Assembly (NCBI RefSeq): GCF_963675165.1
Contig: NC_087384.1
Span: forward strand, 6,131,182-6,195,181
From: Halichondria panicea
Lineage: Eukaryota; Porifera; Demospongiae; Suberitida; Halichondriidae
Direction: 5' to 3'
DNA length: 64,000 nucleotides
A program made the position numbers and the translations under genes. Below, one piece after another: positions 1 to 18,268 of the stretch; the stretch's first letter is position 1; every line of letters begins with the position of its first letter. The notes under the pieces are model-generated. The model was given only the letters and a program-made list of their open reading frames with translations. It was not told where the DNA came from and did not search any database.

Positions 1-1364
<1,364 letters not shown>

Positions 1365-2410
1365 CAGGCGGCAAGGATTCTACATCAGGAATAGCACTTC
1401 AAAAAAGTAAGAGTTTCTATAGGCTTCTAGTCATGTTTTCTTTCGTGGGTTTGCAAAATATAAATGCTTAGTCCTTGAGTTATGCTTAGTTTTGCTTTCC
1501 TTAAATGCCATTGCAGCCTTTTCAGAAAAGTGCGTACGCAGTGTTGCTACTCTACTTAGTTAGCTCTGCACTAGAATGCTATAGCTATTGATAGCTGCAA
1601 GAGTGAGAATATAGCTGCAAGGCTCTGCTGATGCAGCCATTAATTTTAACTTTGGCATCGATCCTTTTTAACAACAATCGTGGTCGATCACCCACTCAAT
1701 AAAATTTTGTATAATTGTCGTTTCTCTATAGTCAGATTGCGTTAGAATCAATCTCAGAGCATGTAACAACAAATATTTGCGGTGGGGGGTATTTAGGTGC
1801 GCCGCCAGTGCGCTTCGCACACTGGTAACTTGTTGCATCCATTCATCAAGCACCCCCCTCTCTCAATTCCTGACTACACCCCTGCATGTGTAGGGCTACT
1901 TCTACACGGTATGGTTTTCCTGTGCATAGATACAGGCCATTTCTGTTCCATAACATTAGAAAAACATACTGGCAACTGTATTTGTACCACTGAAAATTGT
2001 CCATGTAGAATCATTTATGTGTGAAAATGAATCGGAATATGCACTGATGTGATAAATAGATGTAACGAAAAAAGTTGGTGTTTGTTGCACTTTAGCATTT
2101 TCTACCAGACCCCTGAGATCTGGAGAGATTGGCATAAAGTTTGCGGCCAGTATGACACTACTATACCATAAGTGAATAAGCCATTTTGAACAAATTGGCT
2201 TGTGCTTTAATTTAGCGTCTCAGGCGTGGCTACTATATAATTATGTCAATGACGTTGCGTCCACCGCTTAGCTTTAATATTGGTGATATTCGAAAAGTAT
2301 GCCAAATCGCCAAATTTTCCCGTTATACGCAGTATATAGATATACGTATCCTAATGAACTCTTGGTATATAACTCAAGTACGTGTATATTTGTACATTAG
2401 AACATGCCGA

Positions 2411-2472
2411 TGTAGCTTGTAAGAAGTAATCCCTACAACACATATTGTAGGGATTACTTCTTACAAGCTACA
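2411..2472. repeat. Perfect 28-bp inverted repeat with 6-nt loop
   Basis: The arms 2411-2438 and 2445-2472 are exact reverse complements around the loop cacata. The hairpin lies about 115 bp upstream of the TATA box of the peptide gene. It could be a small-RNA precursor, a cruciform regulatory site or a miniature-element remnant; the sequence does not decide. Confidence 0.9.
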
Positions 2473-2586
2473 TATTGGTTCCTTGTACAATACATGCTAC
2501 TAATAGGTACCAAAATGTAGATCAACATAGGAACCATGTACTCCACAAGGAATAATTTGGGAATGTGTACATCCTAGATTCTCCCA

Positions 2587-2593
2587 TATAAAA
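2587..2593 (+). promoter_or_regulatory. TATA box of cysteine-rich peptide gene 1
   Basis: TATAAAA lies 53 bp before the ATG at 2646, the right spacing for a TATA promoter with a short 5' leader. It is preserved in the tandem copy at 5059. Confidence 0.65.
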
Positions 2594-2645
2594 GAGTGTA
2601 TCTGAACGCTATAGCTGTCAGTTGAAATTGAAAGCAGTACTGAGC

Positions 2646-2953
2646 ATGAAAATTCCTGTGGTAGTATTGATTGTGGCCATATTGGTAGCCACCTTTTCCG
2701 TTCCAGATGTGGATGCTGCTGACTGCAATCAGAGGTCTTGTACCAGAGCATGTCAAAGGGGAACTAGATCAATTCAAGTGAGTACATGCAGTAGTAATGA
2801 AAGGTGAATCATGTTCATACAAATACTGCATGTATACAGGCATTTTGTCGAAGAATCCCTGTAAGAGTTCCACAAGTGAGAGCCGCATGCTGGGCTGTGC
2901 AGCTTGCTGGGCCTACCGCCTGCAAAGGATTTTGCTACTGGTATTGTGACTGA
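2646..2953 (+). CDS. Secreted 8-cysteine peptide precursor, copy 1
   Basis: Two exons, 2646-2777 and 2840-2953, joined in phase 0 across a 62-bp GT-AG intron (gtgagt ... tacag), give an 81-residue precursor. Residues 1-24 are a classic signal peptide: MK, then a hydrophobic run IPVVVLIVAILVA, with likely cleavage after DVDA. The mature part of about 57 residues is arginine-rich and has eight cysteines at 27, 32, 36, 47, 61, 72, 76 and 80, a spacing of C-x4-C-x3-C-x10-C-x13-C-x10-C-x3-C-x3-C. I do not recognise the family. An antimicrobial, defence or signalling peptide is plausible; a toxin role is possible but unsupported. Support comes from the TATA box, the clean splice and a second copy kept fully open. 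Read without splicing, exon 1 would stop after 53 codons and lose half the cysteines. Confidence 0.72.
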
Positions 2954-3501
2954 ATACAGAGAAAGATATGCACAGCTAATTGAACAACTTTGTAGAGTAG
3001 CATTTATATAGGCCTGTTTAATAGTAATTAGCTGTGCTTATTGATGGATTTTTCTTTGTGCCCCTGAATGGCAACTATATGTTGACAAATTTCTTGCCAT
3101 AAAAAGTATTCAAAGTATCTGTACACAAAAATGATAGTATAATGGACTTTGGTGGACCATGACAAAGCTGTATTACTATAGCTGCTGCATGCACAGAATT
3201 CAGTAAGACTACCATTAAGTGTGCTTTTTATGCTTAATTAGAGGAATGCGGAATGGAATAGAGTATGGAATAATGCTCATCAATGTTCATATTTGAATGT
3301 CATAATGAGAAGGTGTGGCTTCTTGCCTCAAATTTTCTGGCGCTCCATGCCAGGGGCAGTCCCACTTGGGTGGTGTTTTGCACCACCCAAGTGGCCCCCC
3401 AACCTTTTAACTGTTTCTACTCCACTGAATCAAGCATGTTTCAGCAAAACATAATTATATGCTACTATATACTATTCTCCACCCTACCCATGCATGCACA
3501 G

Positions 3502-3634
3502 ATGGGAGACGTCTGGCTGCACTCTGGAAGGCTCACTTCTCCCAGAGGCTGACCCCCTCCAGTCCAACAAGAGCCGAGAGGCTGGTATGGCCGGGGGGAT
3601 GTTCTCACGGCTAGAGGCTCAGTTCAGAGCTTAG
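3502..3634 (+). pseudogene. SANBR last-exon relic in duplication unit 2
   Basis: Follows a cacag acceptor and matches the SANBR exon at 13173. It has extra bases in ctctggaagg that shift the frame, and carries the same TAG (3632-3634) as the relic at 1362. Non-coding. Confidence 0.85.
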
Positions 3635-4880
3635 CAGGCGGCAAGGATTCTACATCAGGAATAGTACTCCAAAAAAGTAAGAGTTTCTATAGGCTTCTAG
3701 TTATGTTTTCTTTCGTAGGTTTGCAAAATATAAATGCTTGGTTCTTGAGTTATGCCTAGTTTTGCTTTCCTTGAATGCCATTTCAGCCTTTCCAGAAAAG
3801 TGTGTAGAAAAATGTATGCAGTGTTGCTACTCTACTTAGTTAGCTCTGCACTAGAATGCTAGCTATTGATAGCTGCAAGAGTGAGAATATAGCTGCAAGG
3901 CTCTGCTGATATGATGCAGCCATTAATTTTAAACTTGGACTTTTGGCATCGATACTTTTTAACAACAATCATGGTCGAACATCACCAACTCTTTGAGTTT
4001 CTCTGTGATTCTGGATTCTGCCTGCTGCAGAATGCAAGTTCATTGCTCGTCACCACCCTCGACGCATTGAACTATTACATTTTGGTTGACTCCTCCATTA
4101 TTATTTGTAACTAGCTGAATAACATTTTGTATAATTGTCGTTTCTATAGTCAGATTGCGTTAGAATCAATCTCAGAGCATGTAACAACAAATATTTGCGG
4201 TGGAGGGGGTATTTAGGTGCGCCGCCAGTGTGTTTCGCACACTGGTAACTTGTTGCATCCATTCATCAAGCACCCCCCTCTCTCAATTCCTGACTACACC
4301 CCTGCATTTGTAGGGCTACTTCTACACTGCATGGTTCTCCTGTGCATAGATACAGGCCATTTCTGTTCCATAACACTAGAACAACATACTAGCAACTGTA
4401 TTTGTATCACTGCAAAATTGTCCACGTTGAATCATGTATGTGTGAAAACGAATCGGAATATGCACTGATGTGATAAATATATGTAACGAAAAAAAGTTGG
4501 TGTTTGTTGCGCTTTAGCATTTTCTACCAGACCCCTGAGATATGGAGAGATGGGCATAAAGTTTACGGCCAGTATATGACACTACTATACCATAATAATA
4601 TAACGATGAATTAAGTGAATAAGCCATTTTGAACAAACATTTTGAAATTGGCTTGTGCTTTAATTTAGCGTCTCGGGCTAAAACTCTACTATATATGTCA
4701 AGACATTGCGTCCACCACTTATATATAGCTTTAATATTGGTGATATTCGAAAAGTGTGCCAAATCACCAAATTTTCCCGTTATACGCAGTATATAGATAT
4801 ACGTATCCTAAGGAACTCTTGGTATATGACTCAAGTATACACACTCTCTACGTGTATACATGTACATTAGAACATGCCGA

Positions 4881-4942
4881 TGTAGCTTGTAAGAAGTAAT
4901 CCCTACAACACATATTGTAGGGATTACTTCTTACAAGCTATA
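4881..4942. repeat. Inverted repeat, second copy
   Basis: Copy of the 2411-2472 hairpin with the same loop. A two-base insertion near the right end shortens the perfect arms to about 26 bp. Same position relative to the second peptide gene. Confidence 0.88.
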
Positions 4943-5058
4943 CATATTGGTTCCTTGTACAATACATGCTACTAATAGGTACCAAAATGTAGATCAACAT
5001 AGGAACCATGTACTCCACAAAGAATAATTTGGGAATGCGTACATCCTAGATTCTCCCA

Positions 5059-5065
5059 TATAAAA
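5059..5065 (+). promoter_or_regulatory. TATA box of cysteine-rich peptide gene 2
   Basis: TATAAAA lies 57 bp before the ATG at 5122, in the same context as the box at 2587. Confidence 0.65.
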
Positions 5066-5121
5066 GAGTGCATGTGTCTGAACACTATAGCTGTCAGTTG
5101 AAATTGAAAGCAGTACTGAGC

Positions 5122-5426
5122 ATGAAAATTCCTGTGGTAGTATTGATTGTGGCCATATTGGTAGCCACCTTTTCCGTTCCAGATGTGGATGCTGCTGACT
5201 GCAATCAGAGGTCTTGTACCAGAGCATGTCAAAGGGGAACTAGATCAATTCAAGTGAGTACATGCAGTAATGAAAGGTGAATCATGTTCATACAAATACT
5301 GCATGTACACAGGCATTTTGTCGAAGAATCCCTGTAAGAGTTCCACAAGTGAGAGCTGCATGCTGGGGCGTGCAGCTTGCTGGGCCTACCGTCTGCAAAG
5401 GATTTTGCTACTGGTATTGCGACTGA
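5122..5426 (+). CDS. Secreted 8-cysteine peptide precursor, copy 2
   Basis: Exons 5122-5253 and 5313-5426, phase 0, intron 59 bp. The precursor is 81 residues. Exon 1 encodes the same residues as copy 1; exon 2 differs by two conservative changes (Ala63 to Gly, Ala71 to Val). All eight cysteines and the signal peptide are kept. Flanking and intron DNA of the two copies differ by indels while both coding frames stay open, which suggests selection on the protein. The function is unknown, as for copy 1. Confidence 0.72.
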
Positions 5427-5664
5427 ATACAGAGAAAGATATGCACATGCAGCTATAATTGAACAACTTTGTAGAATAGTGTTTATTAATAGTAGGATAT
5501 TACAAATGTAGTTGTGTCGCTTATACTGATGGTTTTTTCTTTGTGCCCCTGAATGGCAACTATATATGTTGACAAATTCCTTGCCATAAAAAAGTATTTG
5601 AAGTATTCATACACAAAAATTATGTGTTAAACTCGGCCTGGGATCGAGGCTAAAGGCAAGTTTT

Positions 5665-7956
5665 ATGATTAGCTTTCTTTTGTCCTTGTATACACTTTCT
5701 TCTTTATCACATTCTGCGGAGGTTCCTCATTTCCATGCGGCAGTACTCTTGGAGGACGGCAATCAAAGATGTACTTTTGATGAGAGTATCACATCGGAGA
5801 TCCAGTCTGAAGAAATGATCTGGCTCCAAAATACAGGTGTGTAAGCATTATAATTGTATCTGCATATAACACATCGTCTATGCTAATTATACAACAATGT
5901 GTCTTTATTTCATGTTCTTATACAGCACCGGCTACTGGGCACACTGCAGGACCATCTTCTCGTACAGTGGGCACAGTTTTTCAACAGCTGATGGACAAAT
6001 ATCAGCCCAGTACTACTGCCCAAGCCAGTGAGCCGAAAAAAGAAGATCCTTCGTCTTTGTCACCTCCACCAGGTGTAGTAAATCAGTATGGATGCGTTTC
6101 TGTTCAACTTTCTAGTATTCTAGCCGTAGTTCCAGGCTTGCTAAGCTTTATTCGGAGCTTATAGTAACCAGCTCAACCTTAGAATTCGGGATATGGAAGG
6201 CAGCTTCAGTGCTGGACAGGGGTGCTAATTGGGACTACATGTATGTATTAAATATCAGATATATTGTATAGCGTGAAATTTTCGAGGGGCTTAATTTTCG
6301 CTGTTTTCGTTGGTTAACAATCCTACACGAAAATAAATTCCACATTATCTGCTATAATGTGCAAAGATTAAAGGCGTGGCTTTCGGTAAGCTGTCCAACC
6401 CCACAAGAGTGCCTCAAAAATTTTGTGCTATACGGTATAGGGCCTATTGTGTATATATGCTAGTTGTAACAATGTCATATTCTCATACAGCATTGGCTAC
6501 TGGGCACACTTTAGGATCATCTGCCCAACCAGTGAGTATAGCTCTTCAAAAGCTGATGGACAAATATCAGCTCACTACTTTCCAAATCGACCGTGAAATC
6601 CAGCAAAAAGACGTATTATATTTGGCTGCCTGGTTTGACAATGTGGAATACTATGTCGATGCGATGGAATTATCACCTGGTGAACATAGCGATGCCCGGA
6701 AAACAGAAAGTAACCACCTAGCCATGATCATGTGTTTGAAAATCTGGAAAAGTAAGAAGCTCTCACAAGCGACATTCAGGGCCCTTCTCGAGATGTTGGT
6801 AAAGCTGAAGAAAGGGGAGATTGCTGACAACGTCTGTCATTACATAAAGGTGAGTGTTTGTGTGTGCCTAAATTTGTACTTCGAGCCAAACCTTACATCA
6901 ATTGTGTGAGTGCACTGTATGTATATGTCTAGCCCCTAGACTGCTTCGTGTTCGACATAGCTAGACTCGTAATTAGGCTTTACAACTGTAAAAATGTAAT
7001 TAACTAGTATGAAATTTAAAAATCAATGATACCCCTCGACGAACAAGCTGTAGGTGAGGGTATGAAAAATGTTGTGATCTTTGACCTTTTGGACTAAGTT
7101 AACGCTTTCAAAACGCATTATACTTACAAGCATTTAATAACCTTAAACTATTGATGTGTTTTCAGGGAATTCTTAGAGTTAGCATTGTGTGTGTTACGCA
7201 TTTGAGTCGCAGAACCTCTGCTACTACATACACTATAAGAATCTTTGCAAAATCAAAGTTGAGGGTAGTCGGTAATATGGGCATAGTTAAGCATTCCGAT
7301 TGATCACAGATAACACTAAGTAATGTTGCGATTCTATGCAAAGCGTACACACCATAGTGTATAATTTAGGGAACACTCATGCAACACCAGTTCATTAGTG
7401 CTCAGCGAGATTGTGTATTTTGACTGATTCAATACAGGAAATTCCCACCACATCTGTTGAAGAGGGATCACTTCGAGGGATTTCTGTGGCACGAGGGCAG
7501 GAACACACTACTGAACAAGCAGTTCTGTCACCTATCACCGAAGTAGCAGGCCTCTTGAGAAAGCGATCAGTAAGAAGTGGAAGTGGGTGTGGGGACGAGG
7601 CTACAGAATTAGATGCCCTACTATCAAGCAATGGATTGACGTACAAAGACGTGGATGGGGAGTGCGAAGATGAACATATATTAAATATTTCACTGCAGCT
7701 GGAAAAGTGGGAGCTAGTAGCAACGCGGCTAGGATTAACGCCAGCTGAGATTGAAGCCATCAAATATAACAATCAATGCAATATAGAAATGATGAGATTG
7801 AACTGTCTTAAGAAATGGAAATCTAAGGCTCTACTCAGTGGAACAGCTACTTATCGAGTTCTACTACAAGCTTTGTTGGCTCTTAGCTGCAACGACCAAG
7901 CAAAGCAAGCGTGCTCACTACTCAAGGAATCACTAGAATGTCAACATAAAAAATAG
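5665..7956 (+). CDS. Protein with two death domains
   Basis: Four exons: 5665-5836, 5926-6072, 6491-6849 and 7438-7956. Phases 1, 1, 0 close exactly to 398 residues. Exons 2 and 3 each begin with a related linker (ATGHT ... LMDKYQ), an internal duplication. Residues about 140-225 form one death-fold domain (YLAAWFDNVEYYVDAMELS, then LKIWKSKKLSQATFRALLEML). Residues about 305-392 form a second (LEKWELVATRLGLTPAEIEAI, then CLKKWKSKALLSGTATYRVLL). Death domains mediate homotypic assembly in apoptosis and innate signalling. The first exon begins with a hydrophobic stretch (MISFLLSLYTLSSLSHSA) that might be a signal peptide, odd for a cytoplasmic adaptor, so the true 5' end may lie elsewhere. Reading through exon 2 instead of splicing ends after 64 more bases-worth of hydrophobic residues at 6164. 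Confidence 0.76.
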
Positions 7957-8164
7957 ATAATTAGACCCAAAAACGTTATATTGTGTGTTGTGTGTGTTTG
8001 TTTGTTTTGCTTTAATGTATTTTTATCATAAGCCAATATTCAGTAAGGAAAAGGTCATCTATTGTAAAAGTAAAAAAACTGTAAAAAAAAAATCATAAAC
8101 AAAAAAGCATTGCAAATAGTGGGAGGGGCTACCTTGCAAAAATAATACATTCCCAGATCGGAGA

Positions 8165-13345
<5,181 letters not shown>

Positions 13346-15092
13346 GTCTATACTACTGTATAAAGTGTATCACGTATTATACATGTTCTGTTTGTTAATT
13401 AACCTAAGGCTGCGGTGCGGCGACTCGGGTTATAGTAGTGTGTCAGCCAGTCTGTCTGTCTGTCTGTCTGTGCGGCGTTCTGAGCCTGCGCTCACCTGGA
13501 TGCAATAGCGCTGTGTTTGTACCATAGATCATAGCCTCAACACAACAAGTTAGATCTATATAATTATAGTAGTTCTAAATTTTACAGATTTTTGCTTCGC
13601 TGTCGAATACAAGCTAAGAAGCTTGAACCTGTGCACGTTGGCTTATACTGCATGTATATACGCGGCTTTGACTCGAGGCGGTAGACTAAACCCCAAATTA
13701 ATGCCGAGGGTTTGCATGTCAGCGGTGTATAGTGGGACCATTTTCACACTGCACCTGATTCTTGTAATACCCATTCTAAATTGCTTTATACACGTGATGA
13801 CACCATTGTCAAGGGCGTATAAAAAGAGAAAGGGCATGCAACTGACTGAGAGGGCATGCAACTGACTATCAACCCTACGTTTGAGCAAAAACTAAAGCCA
13901 CAGAACAGATATACGTACTATCAGGAGTACATGAATATTCATGTACTCCTGGTACTATATGTACTATATGTACTATATAGCTGTACACAAAAATCTACTT
14001 TTCCACCGCACACTTTAGTTTTTGCTCACAAGCTGTTGCATTCCCTCTCTCTTTTTATACGCCTTTGGTATTGTATTCTAGCCATGCATAGATGCCATGT
14101 AGCAGACTTCATGTCATCCCATCTCTCTCTCCAGGTCTCAGGGGTCCGGCAGAAGACGCTTTTAATGAGGACAGACTTAATTAATCTATATGAACAAATT
14201 CATTTTTTCTGTGTTCGCACATGCATGCATGGTTACAGGTATGAATTAATGATTGACACAAATTAATTTTTATATTGGAACGATTTGTTGCTACGTGTAT
14301 AATTCTTTTATATAAATATACATGACAAGAAAGGTCACATAATTAATTGGCGTTGATTCAATAATTATTGCTGACTGGGTACATGCATGTACTGTATGTA
14401 GTGTACTGCATGTAGTGTATGTAGTGTACGTAGGGGATGATCACATGCTACAAGTTTATCTCTAAAATATATGCGCATATATAGATGTCACCGTGTGTGT
14501 GTTAATTGGCGCGGGCACGGAGTACGTGCATGTGTGGTGGATTTATCATTACATGTAGGTCATAATTATATTACTGCATGCTGGCTCTTTCAGCCTATAG
14601 AAATTATGGCACCATTTATGGTCAGCAGATGCCGGATAAACTCGGGAGACTACCCAGGGTCTTCCCGCAAAGATAAAAGCCCATGATGAAAGCTGCTGAT
14701 AATAATTAGTCTATGTCAAAAATGCTACCGAGAAATCCCCAGGGTATTTCCCAGGGGTATTTTTACGGCATATAAGTAGTGAGTAAAGCTAAGTGGCCGA
14801 GTACTACGGCGAGTGTAAAGCCGGCCAAACAAGCGGTGTGACCCTGTAACAAGCAAGAATCCCTTGTGTGTTAATTAATACTCATGTTCAACAAGTAGCT
14901 ACGTGTATGACAGTGCCAGTTAGGCTTTTTATATGGATACTGCAACTGCAAGCATAATTTATAGTATCTGATGAATTATGCTGTAAGTGTCATGAAGTGT
15001 GGTTGCCTTGAACAGCACAGACAGACAGATATACAGCAAGATGAAATAAGAGATATGCACATACTCTAATTTCAGTTAATCGTTCACACCAC
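13346..15092. other. Gene-poor spacer with repeats
   Basis: No supported gene apart from a possible last SANBR exon at 14135-14165. It contains a (gtct)n tract near 13450-13470, the folded element at 13811-14066 and short tgtagtgtac-type repeats at 14380-14430. The rest is AT-rich spacer. Confidence 0.6.
13811..14066. repeat. Foldback element with a 30-bp central palindrome
   Basis: Imperfect arms start with aaGGGCGTATAAAAAGAGA and end with its complement (CTCTTTTTATACGCCTTT); a second matching block is gagcaaaaactaaag / ctttagtttttgctc. The centre contains an exact 30-bp palindrome at 13922-13951 (CAGGAGTACATGAAT and its complement). Consistent with a MITE-like hairpin element. Confidence 0.75.
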
Positions 15093-15184
15093 ACACAGGG
15101 CACTCCACAGTCTCCACATCCCTCACAGCCTCCACATCCCTCACACTTGTAACAGCTTCCACACACTCCTCAATATCGCTGCCT
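15093..15184 (-). pseudogene. Relic of a UBZ4 terminal exon
   Basis: About 90 bp on the minus strand match the TVEC / VRDV repeat part of the UBZ4 exons at 22518, 27686 and 30858. Only a fragment survives. It marks the left edge of duplicated module unit 1. Confidence 0.75.
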
Positions 15185-15251
15185 CCGATCTCTAACTGTA
15201 TGATTGTGTGCATGTATGCAAAATGTGCATGTGCCAGTGAGAATGAACATA

Positions 15252-15386
15252 CCGTAGTTGATGTAATTACAGCACCAGAAAAATAGTTATTTTTGCGAGA
15301 CTACGCACAAATTAATTTATAATGGTGGTATAATTATGGCCAACAATTTTGAATTTATACTGGCGCTGTAATTACATCAACTACAG
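15252..15386. repeat. Miniature inverted-repeat element with TA target site
   Basis: Arms of about 27 bp (CCGTAGTTGATGTAATTACA and its complement, one mismatch) surround about 80 bp of AT-rich DNA, flanked on both sides by TA (15250-15251, 15387-15388). This fits a non-autonomous Tc1/mariner-type element. Confidence 0.75.
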
Positions 15387-15853
15387 TATGTACCACTTTT
15401 AAATTTTTGGCACAAAAATGTACTGTAGCATGTAATGTCGAGAATATTATTTTCACCCAACAACACTTAATTGTCAATTGGATTCTCTGTTGGCCATCGT
15501 AATAGACCCGTGAATGAAGTTGTGACGAATTGACGTAGGGGCCTGGCTCTTCCCTGTCGCTTATTTTGATATTTTGGAGGCATTTTCCCGGCCAATCCTA
15601 TAGCAATGTTTTTGTGGTACTTAACTTAATCTTATGTCATCATGACATCATGAATGTGAGCATTCTATTGCTCTGACCGTTGCAATATCTCCCTGGGAAA
15701 ACCCAGTCATTGCTAAGGTTTCACACCAGGTCAGTCACCAGCACTGCAATGGAATCTAGATCTAGATCTATATAAAGTAGCAGCATGCACCAATTGCATG
15801 CAGATCTACAAGGTGCATGGGATTGAATCTGCCACTCTTATCAACATAGCAAC

Positions 15854-17736
15854 ATGGCAAGCTATAAAATAGCTCGCAGCACAGTACAGAACTTGGATCT
15901 CTTTGATAAGTATACTTGCCCTCACTGTCACCATCTCTGCAAGGATGCTGTACAGTCAGTGTGTGGTCACTGGCTGTGTGAGAGCTGTGCAGATAAGCTA
16001 ATGGCAACTAGGTGAGTTCAAATTGACTAGATTAAAAATGTAATGAACTTGCATGTGTAGAAAGATTCTCATGTACAGTATAATTATATAGACTACCTAC
16101 AAAACACTAGCTACTACAACACTAGCTACTAGCTACTATAACCTATAACACTATATAGCTATATACTACAACACCAGCTACTATAACAACTCCACAGCTA
16201 TATATATTAGGTACATATACACATTCCTGCGGCCCACTTTATATTTTGCTCTTCTCTTTTTAAGCCCTTAATATTACTAGCCTGCATGGTAAATCTACCA
16301 GATCTGACAGACAGTAAATCTAACCTTGACGATCCGGTGGCCATCTGCACAACTATACACATACCTGGACTGCAAATTAACATATTACTATTCTACAGTT
16401 CCCCCAAGTGCCCGCAACCTGACTGCCAAGAAGACCTCAAATCAGATGGAGACCAGTGCTTCCCCGATCGCTTTGTGAGGAAAGAGATATCAAAGATGAT
16501 GGTCCTTTGCCCCTACAAAGACAACGGTTGCCAATGGGAGGACAAGACGGCTGCTTTGGAGGCTCATCTGAAGACGTGTACATTCGCCTCTAATGTGACG
16601 TGTCCACTAGCTTCTCTAGGATGCCAACACAGCCAAACAGTAAGTAGTCTATACGAGTAAGCAAAACAACTAAGATGCTATATACAGAGGATTGCAAACT
16701 CTTGTATAGCATCAAACATTTATTTGTATATAGTACAACTATAATATACTCTTATAACTATATATATACTCTTATAATTATAATGAGTTTGACAATGCAA
16801 TTCCTTGTATAAATTAATATTGGCTTCACTATATACAACCTTTATTATTGTTCACAGGGAACAAAACAGGAACTGCAAAAGCACATAGCTGAGTGTGGAC
16901 TGGAGCATCTACAGCTAATGGCTGGTATTTTGAGTCTCTTACGCCCACTACTACCGTCAGCCATCAGTTCCGAGAGTGCTAGCGTGGTTGAGAGAGACGG
17001 AGTCCTTACTAGCAAAGGAAGCAAAATGAAACGCTCAGCACTAAAACACGATGACTATGGCTACCGAAGCAGAAGGATCTACAGCGATGAGGCAAGTACA
17101 GCTGCTTTCGCTAGTGTTACGGAAAAGGTCAAGCTTGAGCTGGACACGAGACTGACCACACAACTGAGAAAAAAGGATGAAGAAATCGATACACTTGTAA
17201 AAAAAGTGAGTAGTTTAGAGAGAGCAATGAAATCAAAACAAGCCGAGTACGAGGATAGAGACTTTCGATTATCACTGATAGAAAATAGTTCCCACGATGG
17301 CCAAATGATTTGGAAGATACCGCAGTTTAGTCAGAGGATGGCCGACGCACAATCAGGCAAATACACCTCGATCTTCAGCCTTCCGTTTCACACGGGGAAG
17401 TACGGCTACAAGATGTGCCTCAGGCTATACATCCTAGGAGACGGTATCGGAAAGAACACTCACATGTCACTCTTCTTTGTAATAATGAAGGGAGAGTTTG
17501 ACAATATTCTGTCATGGCCTTTTACATCTAAAGTTACCTTTAAGCTGATCAATCAGACGGGGAATAGGGACATCATTGACAGCTTTAAACCAGACCCCAT
17601 GAGCAGTTCGTTCCGCAAGCCAAAGTCGGACATGAACATTGCGAGTGGTTGTCCACGTTTTGTATCTCACACTGAACTAAAGAGTGGTGGATTTATAGTA
17701 GATGACACTCTGTTCATCAAATGTACAGTAGATTAA
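15854..17736 (+). CDS. TRAF-family protein, copy 1 (RING, TRAF zinc fingers, coiled coil, MATH)
   Basis: Exons 15854-16011, 16399-16639 and 16858-17736 close to 425 residues. Order: an N-terminal RING-like finger (CPHCHHLC ... CGHWLCESC, then CPQPDC); two TRAF-type zinc fingers (CPYKDNGCQWED ... HLKTC and CPLASLGC ... HIAEC); a coiled coil (about 210-280); and a C-terminal MATH/TRAF-C domain (IWKIPQFSQRMADAQSGKY, YGYKMCLRLYILGDG, FKPDPMSSSF, SGCPRFVSHTEL). TRAFs bind receptor tails or adaptors through MATH and act as ubiquitin ligases or scaffolds upstream of NF-kB and JNK. The start is set by the shared N-terminus of three copies. The C-terminus (KCTVD) is two or more residues shorter than copies 2 and 3. 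Confidence 0.93.
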
Positions 17737-17934
17737 TTGCTGTGTGTAATCTTAACAATTATTTCTATAGGAACAATGTCACGGATCACAATCATTCACT
17801 TGATTTTTGGTTCACTTGTTAACAACGTTACAGGCAGGTACATCAATCACTTTCATTTTTGGTATTATATGACTTAAATCTCTTACTCTCTAGCTGAATA
17901 ATAAACCATGCAGGCATGGGAATATCGTACCGTG

Positions 17935-18268
17935 CTACAGGAAAATTTGCACACAAATGCTGAACGAAGCGGAGCGTACATATTCACGATAAAATAATTT
18001 TGGCATGCCTCAGCATGCCTGGGTGCATGTGGTATTCAAATGTGCAAACACAGACCAATTCTGAGGATTCTCCGCATTCTCCGCATTAACATTTAAATGA
18101 TACTGCAAAAATAAAATGGACAGCAATGTAGTATTGAGTTTTAACGCTACCGAATGTCAATAGAAATCAACACACATTGATTATAGAATTGTATCTAGTT
18201 ACCTATTTCTATGGAGGTGATCTTGGATCGTTTTGCCAGTTCCAGTACAACCTCTGACTTTATATCTA
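17935..18268 (-). pseudogene. Relic of XRCC1-NTD gene exon 2 and intron 2
   Basis: 17935-18150 resembles intron 2 of the gene at 30858-39667 (cagaccaattctgaggatt), and 18195-18268 matches its exon 2 and donor, minus strand. The rest of the gene is absent. It forms the right edge of module unit 1. Confidence 0.78.

Larger units (their letters stand above)
3430..5462. repeat. Tandem duplication unit 2
   Basis: Second copy of the unit at 1185-2990, same order and orientation, with small insertions such as about 80 bp at 4010-4110. Boundaries are approximate. Confidence 0.85.

Noticed and set aside
13856-14266. 136-residue frame after SANBR
   Set aside because: Runs through the foldback element; only a 31-bp piece in a different frame could be a SANBR exon.
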